Below, piece after piece: positions 37,368-46,300 of a stretch of DNA of 64,000 nt. Position numbers and translations under genes: made by a program. A model generated the notes under the pieces. That model saw only the letters and a program-made list of their open reading frames with translations. It did not search any database and was not told where the DNA came from. The DNA is from Nostoc flagelliforme FACHB-838 (lineage in GTDB: Bacteria; Cyanobacteriota; Cyanobacteriia; Cyanobacteriales; Nostocaceae), in NCBI RefSeq assembly GCF_014698065.1, contig NZ_JACJSI010000011.1, positions 62,001-126,000 on the forward strand, written 5' to 3'. How positions within the stretch are numbered: the first letter of the stretch is position 1; each line of letters starts with the position of its first letter.

Positions 37368-38006
37368 TTACTTGTTAGGCTGAGGAGTCATCCGCAGATA
37401 GGGTTTAATTTCCTCGTAACCTTTGGGGAATTTCTCTTTAAGTACTTCTGGATCTTTGAGTGAGGGGACAATTACAACATCCTCTCCATCTTTCCAGTCA
37501 GCTGGTGTCGCCACGCTGTAATTATCAGTCAATTGCAGAGAATCAATTACCCGCAAAAGTTCATCAAAGTTGCGTCCCGTGCTGGGAGGATAGGTGAAAG
37601 AGAGACGGAGTTTCTTATTGGGGTCAATCACGAACACCGATCGCACTGTCACAGCCGCATTAGCATTCGGGTGAATCATGTCGTAAAGGTCAGAAACCTT
37701 GCGATCTGCATCTGCCAAAATTGGGTAGTTAAGAGTGGTGCTTTGAGTTTCTTCAATGTCTCCTACCCAGGCTTTGTGGGATTCAACATTATCAACACTA
37801 AGTGCGATCGCTTTGACATTGCGCTTGTCAAATTCTGGTTTTAGCTTGGCAACTGTGCCGAGTTCTGTTGTGCAAACAGGTGTAAAATCAGCAGGGTGAG
37901 AGAACAGCACAACCCAGCTGTCACCTGCCCATTGGTAAAAATCGATGTCGCCGTGTGTTGAGGCTTGCGTAAAGTTGGGTACTGTGTCACCAAGACGGAG
38001 AGCCAT
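37368..38006 (-). CDS. 1-Cys peroxiredoxin (Prx6 type)
   Basis: A 212-residue thiol peroxidase reducing H2O2 and alkyl hydroperoxides. The peroxidatic cysteine is C45 in SHPADFTPVCTTE. The Prx6-like middle (ALSVDNVESHKAWV) and the long C-terminal domain (YPPSTGRNFDELLRVIDSLQ, then TPADWKDGEDVVI) define the 1-Cys class. No resolving cysteine is visible. The start at 38006 (MALRLGDTVP) has AGGGAA upstream at good spacing; the frame is open to 38033 but that start gives extra residues without family likeness. Monocistronic with its own terminator. Confidence 0.94.
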   Translation of the reverse strand: MALRLGDTVPNFTQASTHGDIDFYQWAGDSWVVLFSHPADFTPVCTTELGTVAKLKPEFDKRNVKAIALSVDNVESHKAWVGDIEETQSTTLNYPILADADRKVSDLYDMIHPNANAAVTVRSVFVIDPNKKLRLSFTYPPSTGRNFDELLRVIDSLQLTDNYSVATPADWKDGEDVVIVPSLKDPEVLKEKFPKGYEEIKPYLRMTPQPNK

Positions 38007-38543
38007 GAGAGATTCCCTGTAGTTTAGAAGCATATATATTCTAATATGCCATCATGACATAAAACCCCGATTTCCCAATCGGACTTTAGCAGTTTGAAAC
38101 AAAATTTTAGGTTGTCAGCGCTCTCGGATAAAGGACGAAAGAAAGGTAAAAAATATTGACTAAAATACACATATATGCTTTAAATTAATATGTTTTCCCT
38201 ATAGTTTTTTCTTTACAGAGAGGATTGCAACTATCAAGGCAATAGCTGACTACAAATCATTGCAAGTCTAGGCTTATTGAGTTGCAATATTTCCACATTA
38301 TTGCAGAATTACAGGAACCTTTCTTGGCATAGATGCAATATTGTGAGAAGTTTCTAAGCTGCTGCAAATTCAATTGTCATAAAGCAAGTAGTGAAAATAA
38401 AAACTACAAATATTTTTGTTAAACAGGATTCGGGAGTCAAAATACCCAACTGAATTCTGACTTCTGATTTCTTCTCCAACATTTTTGAATTAATAATGAT
38501 AGTATTTTTTTTCACACCGTTAATCAGCAAAACTGAATTTTTA

Positions 38544-39824
38544 TTATTCCTGTAAAACAGTTTTTGATGCAATTCTAGTCTTCTTGAGATCAGCTTCAGA
38601 AAGTTCTTCTCCAGCTTGCAGGCGTGTAGCGGAAGTTTGCAACACTGTTGCTGCACCTTTATCTCCAATTTGTAAAGCAGTTTTAGCAGCTGTTTGTAGC
38701 ATCGTAGCTGCACCAGTGCGATCGCCTTGTTGCAATTTCGCCTCGGCTAACTGAGTTTGACGATACTTCGCTAATGCTAAAATAGATTGCTGCACCTGGA
38801 GATTCAAGTCCGGTTGATAGACCTGCACTACATCTGCATATACTGGCATGAGAGGCGAAAGTAAACCTTCTTCGTTAACCAAAGGGTCATCATAACGGAT
38901 TTGTAGATGAGCGATCGCTTGTTTCCCTTCTGGGAATTGTCCCAGATAAATGTTCGCCAAAACTACCCGTTCTACATCCTGCATCAAATCTCCCAAACGT
39001 ACAGCAAAACTACCATCAGCTTCCGGTTCCACTGGTAACTCGATTGTGTCTGGGGCAACTTGGGCAATGGGTTTAAGTTCTGCTAATCGGATATTAGGCA
39101 CTAGAGATAACAACAAGTAGGCATTAGTTAGCCCAATAGACTGAATCCGTCCAAACAGTCGGCTAAATTGCTCCACAGCTTGTTCAGGGCGTTCAATATG
39201 CGCTAAAGTCCCACCACCGACATCGGCAATTTTTTCTAGCAAATCCTGATTCCAGCTATTGCCAAATCCGAAAGTGTTGATAGTTAGGTTCAGCTTGGCA
39301 GCCTTTTGCGCCAATTGAAGACAGCGCTTGTTGTCATCTCGCCCAATATCCCACTTCCAAATCCGCAAACCGCTTTCACCATGCCCATCCGTCAGTAGAA
39401 ACGCCTGGGAAACAGCGCCTCTTGTCCCCTTCATCAGTTCTGTAATTCCCAATTCCAAACCCTCAGCGATCGCAGTGCCGCCGCTAGCAGTCAGTTTGCT
39501 TTTTATTTGAGATTTGATGCTTTCGGGGTCTAGGATCGCTTGGTTAGGGATAATGACTTCCGCAGTACCAGAAAAAGCTACAACTGAAATGCGATCGCCT
39601 ACTTTCAACCGATCGATTAATTGTTCCACAGCCTGGATCACCGTTTTAATTGGGTGTCCATGCATGGAACCACTTTTATCTAGAATCAAGCAGAGGTTAA
39701 GGGGGAGATTTTGGTCAGACTCACCAGCGATAGCCGAAATCGTTATTGCTAGTTGACGTTGGCTACTTCTTTGAGCCATATCAACATTATTGTCATTTAA
39801 CGCCGAGAGCAATTTAACTTTCAT
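38544..39824 (-). CDS. VWA-domain protein, second of a tandem pair
   Basis: A 426-residue protein with an N-terminal von Willebrand A domain. The MIDAS motif is D49-x-S51-x-S53 (LILDKSGSMHG), with a T in GGTAIAEGLELG and the LLTDG strand. The middle (VPNIRLAELKPIAQVAPDTIELP, then FAVRLGDLM) is a beta-rich domain seen in cyanobacterial VWA proteins, and the C-terminus is a helix rich in Ala/Gln (AKLQQGDRTGAATMLQTAAKTALQ). It shares its whole layout with the upstream gene and overlaps it by 4 bases (ATGA), so a tandem duplication is clear. A metal-dependent adhesion or scaffold role is likely. It has no signal peptide, so it is probably cytoplasmic. Confidence 0.88.
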   Translation of the reverse strand: MKVKLLSALNDNNVDMAQRSSQRQLAITISAIAGESDQNLPLNLCLILDKSGSMHGHPIKTVIQAVEQLIDRLKVGDRISVVAFSGTAEVIIPNQAILDPESIKSQIKSKLTASGGTAIAEGLELGITELMKGTRGAVSQAFLLTDGHGESGLRIWKWDIGRDDNKRCLQLAQKAAKLNLTINTFGFGNSWNQDLLEKIADVGGGTLAHIERPEQAVEQFSRLFGRIQSIGLTNAYLLLSLVPNIRLAELKPIAQVAPDTIELPVEPEADGSFAVRLGDLMQDVERVVLANIYLGQFPEGKQAIAHLQIRYDDPLVNEEGLLSPLMPVYADVVQVYQPDLNLQVQQSILALAKYRQTQLAEAKLQQGDRTGAATMLQTAAKTALQIGDKGAATVLQTSATRLQAGEELSEADLKKTRIASKTVLQE

Positions 39825-41077
39825 TGAGGAGGATTATCTTGCAAAACTGTTTTGGAGACAATTCTGGTTTTCTTGCGATCGCTTTCAGATAAATCTCTAC
39901 CAGATTGTAGCTGGGTGGCAGAAGTTTGCAACACCGTCGCTGCACCAGTATCTCCCATTTGCAAAGCAGTTTTCGCAGCCGTTTGTAACATTGTCGCTGC
40001 ACCAGAGCGATCGCCTTGTTGCAATTTCGTTTCGGCTAGCTGGGTTTGGCGATACTTAGCTAATGCCAAGATAGAATGTTGCACCTGGGGATTCGGGTCT
40101 GCTTGGTAATTTTTCACTACATGGGCGTAAACGGGTATATTTGGTGTAACTAAACCCACTTTGTTGGCAGCTGGGTCATCGTAGCGGACTTGGATATTAG
40201 CGATCGCTTGTTCACCTGCTGGCAATTGTCCCAAATAAATATTAGCTAAGATTACCCGTTCTGCATCTTTCATTAAATCTCCCAACCGCACAGCGAAACG
40301 TCCATCAGCTTCTTGTTGCAGTGGTAACTCAATTGTGTCTGGGGAAACTTGGGCCACAGGTTTGAGTTCTGCTAGCCTGACATTGGGCATCAAGGAGAAT
40401 AACAGATAAGCATTAGTCAATCCTACCGTTTGAATGCGGCTAAACAGGCGATTAAACTCTTCCACTGCCTGTTCGGGTTTTTGAATATAAGATAAACTAC
40501 CTAAGCCAGCATCAGCAATTTTTTCTAAAACATCTTGGTTCCAATTGTCACCAAATCCCAAAGTGTTTAAAGTCAAATTATAGCTAGCAGCCAATTGAGC
40601 GAATTTTAAACAGCGACTATTATCACCGTGTTCATTTTCCCCATCGGTTAATAGGAAGGCTTGGGAAACAGTATCTTTTTTCCCCTTTGCCAACTCCTCA
40701 ATCCCCAAACGTAGCCCTTCATCAATCGCAGTTCCACCATCGGCGGCAAGGCGATTAATTTGCTGTTTGATTTTCTCTGGATTTGCAATCACTTGACTGG
40801 GTACTAAGACTTTCGCGCGGTGATCAAAAACTACAACACTGAGGCGATCGCCAGGATTGAGTCTATCTACCAAACGAATTGCTGCTTTTTTCACCGTTTC
40901 TAGCGATCGCCCGTTCATCGAACCACTATGATCGAGAATTAAGCATAAATTCAGGGGTACATGGCGATCTTGATTTTCTGCGATCGCTGAAATCGAAATT
41001 CCCAACTGACGTTGACTGTTCAGTTGATTTGCGTCCAAATTACCATCATTCAAGGCAGGCTGCAAATTAACCTTCAT
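39821..41077 (-). CDS. VWA-domain protein, first of a tandem pair
   Basis: A 418-residue paralogue of the downstream gene. The MIDAS motif is D49/S51/S53 in LILDHSGSMNG, with GGTAIDEGLRLGIEELAKG and FLLTDGENEHG. The C-terminal helix region (TKLQQGDRSGAATMLQTAAKTALQMGDTGAATVLQTSAT) is very close to the paralogue's, including at DNA level, suggesting recent duplication or gene conversion of that end. An operon of two VWA proteins with no partner enzyme is unusual; such proteins often work with MoxR-like ATPases, none of which is in the window. The ATG at 41077 begins MKVNLQPALNDGN, like the paralogue. Confidence 0.88.
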   Translation of the reverse strand: MKVNLQPALNDGNLDANQLNSQRQLGISISAIAENQDRHVPLNLCLILDHSGSMNGRSLETVKKAAIRLVDRLNPGDRLSVVVFDHRAKVLVPSQVIANPEKIKQQINRLAADGGTAIDEGLRLGIEELAKGKKDTVSQAFLLTDGENEHGDNSRCLKFAQLAASYNLTLNTLGFGDNWNQDVLEKIADAGLGSLSYIQKPEQAVEEFNRLFSRIQTVGLTNAYLLFSLMPNVRLAELKPVAQVSPDTIELPLQQEADGRFAVRLGDLMKDAERVILANIYLGQLPAGEQAIANIQVRYDDPAANKVGLVTPNIPVYAHVVKNYQADPNPQVQHSILALAKYRQTQLAETKLQQGDRSGAATMLQTAAKTALQMGDTGAATVLQTSATQLQSGRDLSESDRKKTRIVSKTVLQDNPPQ

Positions 41078-41315
41078 AACTTAAAGTCCCTATTCAGGAT
41101 ATACATATTAAAAAATAACTTCAAAGCAACACTTTAACTCTACGGAAAACCTATCCAACACAAATACACTAATATAATCAGAATATCTTAGAAGCCAAGC
41201 ATTGGCAGATGCGAAGCCACCTTCAGCATTAGGGAGAAATCCGCACCTTAAGGAAGGCTGGCATCGCGCTAGGATGTATTACAGTTAACGGCATAGTTTC
41301 AGGCGATCAGTTGCT

Positions 41316-41978
41316 ATGGACATTTCCCCAATCAAGGCTGTTCAAGCCCCATATTACGGCGATAACTTTTACCGGACACCACCGCCAGATTTACCTTCCC
41401 TCTTATTGAAGGAGCGGATTGTCTATATTGGGATGCCACTGGTACCTGCTGTCACGGAATTAATCGTGGCCGAATTGCTGTTTTTGCAATCCGACGACCC
41501 CGAAAAACCGATTAAAATCTATATCAATTCCACCGGCACTTCCGGTTACAGTGGCGAACCCATTGGCTTTGAAACCGAAGCCTTCGCCATCTATGACACC
41601 ATGAAATATATCAAACCTCCTATCCACACCATCTGCGTCGGTTCCGCGATGGGTATGGCAGCGATGCTCCTCAGTGCTGGTACAAAAGGTTGCCGCGCTA
41701 GTTTACCTCACTCCTCGATTATCCTGCATCAGCCCAAGAGCTACGCCCAAGGTCAAGCAACGGATATTCAAATTCGCGCTAGGGAAGTTTTGGTAAATAA
41801 AGGGGCCTTAGTTGATATCTTGCATCGCACCACTGGACAGGCTCCAGAAAAAATTACTAAAGACATGGATCGGTTGTTATATTTAACACCCTACGAAGCT
41901 AAGGAATATGGACTGATTGACCGAGTTTTTGAGAAAGAAGAACTCGCAAATCCCCCACTCCCGGCGAGTGTCCTTTAA
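41316..41978 (+). CDS. clpR: ClpR, inactive ClpP-like subunit of Clp protease
   Basis: A 220-residue ClpP homologue. Aligning ICVGSAMGMAAMLLSAGTKG with the downstream ClpP ([20 protein letters not shown]) puts a glycine where ClpP has its nucleophilic serine, so this subunit cannot cleave. A histidine (LHQP) and an aspartate near DMDRL remain. The insert SGYSGEPIGFETE is typical of ClpR. In cyanobacteria ClpR forms a mixed essential core with ClpP3 and is encoded just before it, as here. The 164-base spacer to clpP is filled by heptanucleotide repeats. Confidence 0.93.
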   Translation: MDISPIKAVQAPYYGDNFYRTPPPDLPSLLLKERIVYIGMPLVPAVTELIVAELLFLQSDDPEKPIKIYINSTGTSGYSGEPIGFETEAFAIYDTMKYIKPPIHTICVGSAMGMAAMLLSAGTKGCRASLPHSSIILHQPKSYAQGQATDIQIRAREVLVNKGALVDILHRTTGQAPEKITKDMDRLLYLTPYEAKEYGLIDRVFEKEELANPPLPASVL

Positions 41979-42060
41979 TTTGTCCTACCATGCGGGTACT
42001 CCGTTGGAGAACTCGAAGAGTAGCCGCTGGCGCGTCGATGTCATTCGTCCTTTGTTAATA

Positions 42061-42124
42061 ACTAAAAATTATTAATGACCAATGACTAATGACCAATGAC
42101 TAATGACCAATGACTAATGACTAA
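42061..42124. repeat. TGACTAA/TGACCAA heptamer tandem repeat
   Basis: At least seven alternating ATGACTA and ATGACCA units lie between clpR and clpP. The same units occur between the MCP and cheA genes (3170-3217). Not a CRISPR: units are seven bases with no spacers. Confidence 0.85.
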
Positions 42125-42142
42125 TTAAAAACGGAGTAAATT

Positions 42143-42754
42143 ATGCCTATAGGCGTTCCTAAAGTTCCTTACCGGATGCCCGGTGGACAATATACAGATT
42201 GGATTAGTATCTATGATCGCCTTTACCGGGAACGGATTATATTCTTGGGGCGAGATGTTGATGATGAAATTGCCAATCAAATTATCGCTGTGATGCTGTA
42301 TCTGGACTCAGATGATCCAGGTAAAGATATTTATTTATACATTAATTCCCCCGGTGGAATGGTTACATCTGGCATGGCGATTTTTGACACCATGCAACAT
42401 ATCAAATCAGATGTAGTGACTATTTGCGTCGGTTTAGCGGCTTCAATGGGGTCTTTCCTACTGGCTGCTGGCACCAAAGGCAAACGGCTAGCATTGCCTC
42501 ACTCACGGATTATGATTCACCAGCCTTCAGGTGGCACTCGTGGACAAGCAAGCGATATCGAGATTGAAGCTAGAGAGATACTGCGGATTCGTCACCAGCT
42601 CAATGGCATTTATGCTGATAAAACAGGTCAGACCATAGAAAAGATTGAAAAAGATATGGATCGTGACTTTTTCATGTCTGCCGAAGAAGCAAAACAATAC
42701 GGTTTAATTGACCGTGTGATTGAAGAACGAACCTCTATAGTAGCAGGGGAGTAG
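42143..42754 (+). CDS. clpP: ATP-dependent Clp protease proteolytic subunit (ClpP3-like)
   Basis: A 203-residue serine protease subunit of usual length. Catalytic serine in GLAASMGSF, histidine in [14 protein letters not shown] and aspartate in the DMDRDFF region are all present. It should form the mixed ring with ClpR and degrade substrates fed by ClpC or ClpX. CGGAG lies 8 bases before the ATG. The clpR-clpP order is the conserved cyanobacterial arrangement for ClpP3. A purine-rich low-complexity tract (42755-42815) follows. Confidence 0.95.
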   Translation: MPIGVPKVPYRMPGGQYTDWISIYDRLYRERIIFLGRDVDDEIANQIIAVMLYLDSDDPGKDIYLYINSPGGMVTSGMAIFDTMQHIKSDVVTICVGLAASMGSFLLAAGTKGKRLALPHSRIMIHQPSGGTRGQASDIEIEAREILRIRHQLNGIYADKTGQTIEKIEKDMDRDFFMSAEEAKQYGLIDRVIEERTSIVAGE

Positions 42755-42984
42755 GGAAGCAGAGGGGATGAGGAAGCAGGGGGAGCAGGGGAGGCAGGGG
42801 GAGCAGGGGAAGAATTATAACTCCTAAGTCCCGATTCCCGATTCCCGATTCCCCATTCCCTTCGCTAAAGAAACTGTCAACATTGAACTTTAAAATCACA
42901 AATTAGCCCTTATTATTAATAGTTCAGGCTTAAAGCAGATAGCTGATAGCCTCTAGCTGGATATTCGATAGCTCATAGCTCAAG

Positions 42985-43608
42985 ATGGATCTTGGAGATT
43001 GCTACCGTTTACTAGGTTTAAGATCGGGAGCCTCTTTTGCTGACATCAAATCGTCTTATCGGCGATTGGCACAGCAATATCATCCCGATATTAACCCAGA
43101 TGACAACAAAGCCAAAGATAAGTTTATTGCGTTGACAGAGGCGTACAAACTCCTGCTGACGGTGGTACTGCCAGAAGAAACTATTGCACATTCAAGTCAG
43201 GTGTCAACATCTAGAGGTAATGATGCCAAGGCAACGCAACGGCAGAAAACACCAGTAACAACGGTGACAAGCCAAGAACCAGGGAAACCAAAGCCGCCGA
43301 ATCTATTGGAAATAGAAGAACGGCTGAAGTGGAAGACTTATGAGCAATTGCAGCGATTTTTGCAAGAAAGACGATTTCCGCAAGCGATCGCCCTGGCGGA
43401 AGCTTTAGCAGATCGTTTATCAACAGATGCAGAAGTTCGCCAATGGCTAGCGATCGCTTATCAAATTTGGGGACGGGCGCTAATTTCTGAAAAACAACTA
43501 CTCAAAGCTAGAATTTATCTCAAAAAAGCTTTGAAAACAGATCCTCATAATAAAAGTCTCTGGTATGAAGTGCAGCGCGATTTCCAACGCTTAGAACAAA
43601 TTTTTTAA
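42985..43608 (+). CDS. J-domain protein with C-terminal TPR-like helices
   Basis: A 207-residue protein. Residues 1-60 form a J domain with the essential HPD motif in QQYHPDINPDD. There is no Gly/Phe region or zinc finger, so it is a type III co-chaperone for DnaK. A polar linker (about 65-110) precedes helices (EERLKWKTYEQLQRFLQERRFPQAIALAEALAD, then KQLLKARIYLKKALKTDPHN) resembling TPRs, which probably choose a client. Preceded by GATAGCT-type repeats (42945-42980), which sit where a leader would be. A MITE starts 36 bases after the stop. Confidence 0.88.
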   Translation: MDLGDCYRLLGLRSGASFADIKSSYRRLAQQYHPDINPDDNKAKDKFIALTEAYKLLLTVVLPEETIAHSSQVSTSRGNDAKATQRQKTPVTTVTSQEPGKPKPPNLLEIEERLKWKTYEQLQRFLQERRFPQAIALAEALADRLSTDAEVRQWLAIAYQIWGRALISEKQLLKARIYLKKALKTDPHNKSLWYEVQRDFQRLEQIF

Positions 43609-43644
43609 AGTTTACAAAATTTTAAATCTCGTTTCCAGGTTTAA

Positions 43645-43965
43645 AAGGATGTTTGAAAACTCCTCTTCTCGGTAAAAAAAACGTTCAGATCCCCCTAAAT
43701 CCACGCCAGTTGCTCATGGGGTAAACCCCCTTCTCTACGAGACGCTCCGCGTTGGCGGAAGCCTCTCGCAGAGAAGGCGCTAGCCTCTCCCTTTGGGAGA
43801 AGACCGCACTGGCTCCCCGATAAATTGGGGGACTTTGACTCCGGTTCCCCCCTTTTTAAGGGGAGCCAGCGCGGTCTTGGGGTCTCCCCAAGTGGAGCGA
43901 CTGGCGTGGGTTAGGGGGGATCAATGAGTGCAAAGATACAGCCAACTACTTTTCAAACAACCTCT
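43645..43965. mobile_element. MITE family A, copy 2, with nested small repeat
   Basis: The left end AAAAGGATGTTTGAAAACTC and the right end ACTTTTCAAACAACCTCT at 43948-43965 match copy 1 in inverse orientation; internally TTCTCGGTAAAAAAAACGTT and GATCCCCCTAA follow in the same order. The element is 321 bp against 207 bp for copy 1. Part of the excess is a small dispersed repeat at 43732-43774 and its flanks. The GTGCAAAGATACAGCC segment near the right end is also shared with copy 1. Confidence 0.75.
43732..43774. repeat. Small dispersed palindromic repeat nested in MITE A
   Basis: TCTCTACGAGACGCT at the left is nearly the reverse complement of AGCCTCTCGCAGAGA at the right, giving a 43-base hairpin with GGCGGA/TCCGC-like inner pairing. 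A close copy is at 50821-50863, with partial copies at 3138, 27611, 37133 and 63986. Confidence 0.75.
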
Positions 43966-44097
43966 AAGAAGGAAATGCTTTTCGTTGCGGTTCTACGGCT
44001 TAGACGGAAGGCGGGAACCTTCCAAAAGCCATTCCCAGTCTCTGACTGGGAACGAGGTAGAATTACGAATTACGAATTACAAATTACGAATTACAAA

Positions 44098-45303
44098 TTA
44101 CCCCCATCTGCGCAACACTGCGCCCAAGGTGGCGATTCCCTCAAGAATCTTCTCGGTTGTTTGAAAGCTAAAAGCTAACCTGATGGCATCATCTCCCTGT
44201 CCATTGGCATAGCAGCGAGTCCCTGGTAGAAAACTGACGCCGTGTTCATTGGCAGCAGTTAGGAGTGATTGAGCGCTAATATTTGGTGGCAATTTACACC
44301 AAACGAAAAAGCCCCCACCTGGTCGCAAAGCAACGACATCGCTAGGAAACTCGTGAGCGATCGCTTCTAACAACAAATTACACTTATGGTTGTAACAGGC
44401 GATTAGCTCCTGAATGTGATAATCTAATTTGCCTGTAGCACAGTAGCGGGCGACCACATGGCTAACAAATGGCCCTACAGGCCCCTCACTTTTGAACATT
44501 GCCAACCGCTCAATAATCGCTGGATCCCCACAAGCCCAGCCTAGCCGGATACCAGGCGCAATAATTTTCGAGAAGGTACTGACGTATAAAACCCACCCTT
44601 CCTTGTCAAGACTTGCCAAGGAGGGCACAGTTTCATCTTGGAAGCGCAAATCGCTATAAGCATCGTCTTCCACCACTAAAACGCCATACTCAGCCGCTAA
44701 CGCTACCAACTTTTGGCGGCGAAATAACGGCATAGTAGTGCCTGTGGGATTATGAAAAGTGGGGATAGTGTAAATAAACCGGGGTCGAATGCCTTGTTTC
44801 TTGAAATCGCTCAAAGTTTCTTCTAGAGCATCTACATCCATTCCCATCTCATCTACAGGAATGGTAATTACGCGTGCGCCAGCCTGGACAAATCTACTGA
44901 CTACTCCCAAAAAGGTTGGGCCTTCGACAATTACGACATCACCAGGTTCAACAAATACATCTGGTAGCAAGCCGAGAATCTGACCAGAACCATAGCCAAT
45001 GATCAGGCGATCGCGATCAGCAGCGATTCCTTTAGCCTGCAAGCGGAGGATAATTTGCTCATACAATTGGGTTGAAGGTGGGCCGTAATTGAGAGCGATC
45101 GGAGCCTCTTCTGCTAGCACAGCAGCACTTGCAGCAGCCAAATCAGCATGGGGAAAGAGAATTGGGTCAGCTAGACCATAAGCAAAGCTGACAGTGATGA
45201 TTTTGGTTAACTCTGTACCATAAGTTGGTGGTGCGATATTTCTAGCTCGTTCGGCGAACAAATCAGTAATTCGATAAGCAGAAGTGGTACAAGCCATAAG
45301 CAT
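44098..45303 (-). CDS. PLP-dependent aminotransferase (class I/II, 2-aminoadipate/MocR-like)
   Basis: A 401-residue fold-type I aminotransferase. The PLP lysine is K246 in YVSTFSKIIAPGIRLGW. YGPPSTQLYEQI near the N-terminus, YTIPTFHNPTGTTM in the middle, VVEDDAYSDLRF and the C-terminal PGGGFFVWCKLP are the pattern of the LysN/2-aminoadipate group and of the aminotransferase half of MocR proteins, but there is no GntR domain. Substrate cannot be told from sequence. ATGs at 45303 and 45297 are both possible starts. It is divergent from the solute-binding pseudogene, and its 3' end lies close to MITE A copy 2. Confidence 0.9.
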   Translation of the reverse strand: MLMACTTSAYRITDLFAERARNIAPPTYGTELTKIITVSFAYGLADPILFPHADLAAASAAVLAEEAPIALNYGPPSTQLYEQIILRLQAKGIAADRDRLIIGYGSGQILGLLPDVFVEPGDVVIVEGPTFLGVVSRFVQAGARVITIPVDEMGMDVDALEETLSDFKKQGIRPRFIYTIPTFHNPTGTTMPLFRRQKLVALAAEYGVLVVEDDAYSDLRFQDETVPSLASLDKEGWVLYVSTFSKIIAPGIRLGWACGDPAIIERLAMFKSEGPVGPFVSHVVARYCATGKLDYHIQELIACYNHKCNLLLEAIAHEFPSDVVALRPGGGFFVWCKLPPNISAQSLLTAANEHGVSFLPGTRCYANGQGDDAIRLAFSFQTTEKILEGIATLGAVLRRWG

Positions 45304-45430
45304 TCAAAATTGAAAGTCAGAATAGAGAACACACAAAAAGGCAATTAGGGAAAAATCATACGTATGTATTATTTCTTATAACATCATGACAAGTATTGTA
45401 AATATTAATCACTAGAACGAAATTACTATA

Positions 45431-46040
45431 GTGAAATTAATTAACTTCAAGTGGGAGCAGCTAATTCTAAGCTTAGGCTGCCTAATACTGATTATTGGCT
45501 GTCAGAGTTTGTATCTCACTATTAACCCAGATGCTAAACCCACCTTTGTCCCTTTTGAATTTCAAAAGGCTGACGGTAACTTAAAAGGTTTCGATATTGA
45601 TTTGATGAATACGATTGCAAAGGTAGCAGGTTTTGCAGTCCAGTTTAATTCTGGGCCAGAATTTTTCCAAGACTTGCTCAATGGCAACGTTGATGCTGTG
45701 GTTGGCGATGCTTTTGCTACTTTGTATGCGATTCAAAATGGCAAACTCCAAGGCATCAGAGTTGTCTGTTGCCGACCTTCTGACTGAAGAATACTACGGG
45801 ATTGCTACGCCAAAGGATTCTCCCCACCTAGATGAAATTAACAAAGGTATAGCGGTTCTCGTTTACGTGAGGTACACCCGTAAGGGCACGGCACTGCCGT
45901 GCCCCTACACCTTGCAATATAATCTTGTACCGCATCTGAATGGGAACCGCTATATAGCGACTTTGTTATCCAACGGCACTTACAAGCAAATTTATCAAAA
46001 ATGGTTTAATGGTGAACCTCCACAATTGCCAGACTCTTAA
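45431..46040 (+). pseudogene. Family 3 solute-binding protein (amino-acid type), inactivated
   Basis: The reading begins with a lipoprotein-like signal (SLGCLILIIGCQS) and FVPFEFQKADGNLKGFDIDLMNTIAK, the start of a polar amino-acid binding protein. After FAVQFNS it jumps to GPEFFQDLLNGNVDAVVGDAF, normally over 100 residues later, so the middle is deleted. The first frame stops at 45787. The second, read from near 45770, continues LLTEEYYGIATPKDSPHLDEINKGI. A 105-base insertion of MITE B follows, and the end YKQIYQKWFNGEPPQLP is intact. Three lesions make this a clear pseudogene; no transporter partner genes are near. Confidence 0.88.
45848..45954. mobile_element. MITE family B, copy 1, inserted in solute-binding pseudogene
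   Basis: TATAGCGGTTC at the left and GAACCGCTATA at the right form exact 11-bp terminal inverted repeats around 85 bases. The interior has the palindrome GGGCACGGCA...TGCCGTGCCC. The second copy at 51777-51882 has the same order in inverse orientation. The pseudogene reads INKGI before and ATLLSNGTY after it. The net insertion is 105 bases, so the frame was kept. Confidence 0.85.
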
Positions 46041-46300
46041 CAATTGGGGATTGGGGATTGAGGATTAAATATTTCAAGCTCTTCCCTAGTTTCTAGCCTC
46101 CAGTCCCCATTTATAAAGAATTCGTTGCCAATATATTAAATATTGATCGAATATGCGTCACAATTAATACTGCCACCAATATTAATTGATAAACTACAAT
46201 CTCTATGTAAGTCTACTTTAGTCAGGGATAGCCAATTGTGGCACCTTGGATCTTATAGTGGCTAGAAGCACCTTGGAACGGGAATAGAGGAACTTCCACT

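Noticed and set aside
37156..37383. A 75-codon plus-strand frame between the STAND operon and peroxiredoxin.
   Set aside because: It begins next to a dispersed repeat, runs through the peroxiredoxin terminator and into its 3' end, and has no recognisable pattern.
38354..38713. A 119-codon minus-strand frame at the end of the VWA pair.
   Set aside because: It is the shifted frame of the VWA C-terminal repeat region running into the spacer; a similar shadow occurs in the paralogue at 39814-40002.
42061..42124. Possible CRISPR array between clpR and clpP.
   Set aside because: Units are seven bases long and contiguous, without spacers; ordinary heptamer repeats.
43924..44178. Small plus-strand frames starting in MITE A copy 2.
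   Set aside because: The first half is MITE sequence (the same phrase appears in copy 1) and the rest runs antisense into the aminotransferase gene.
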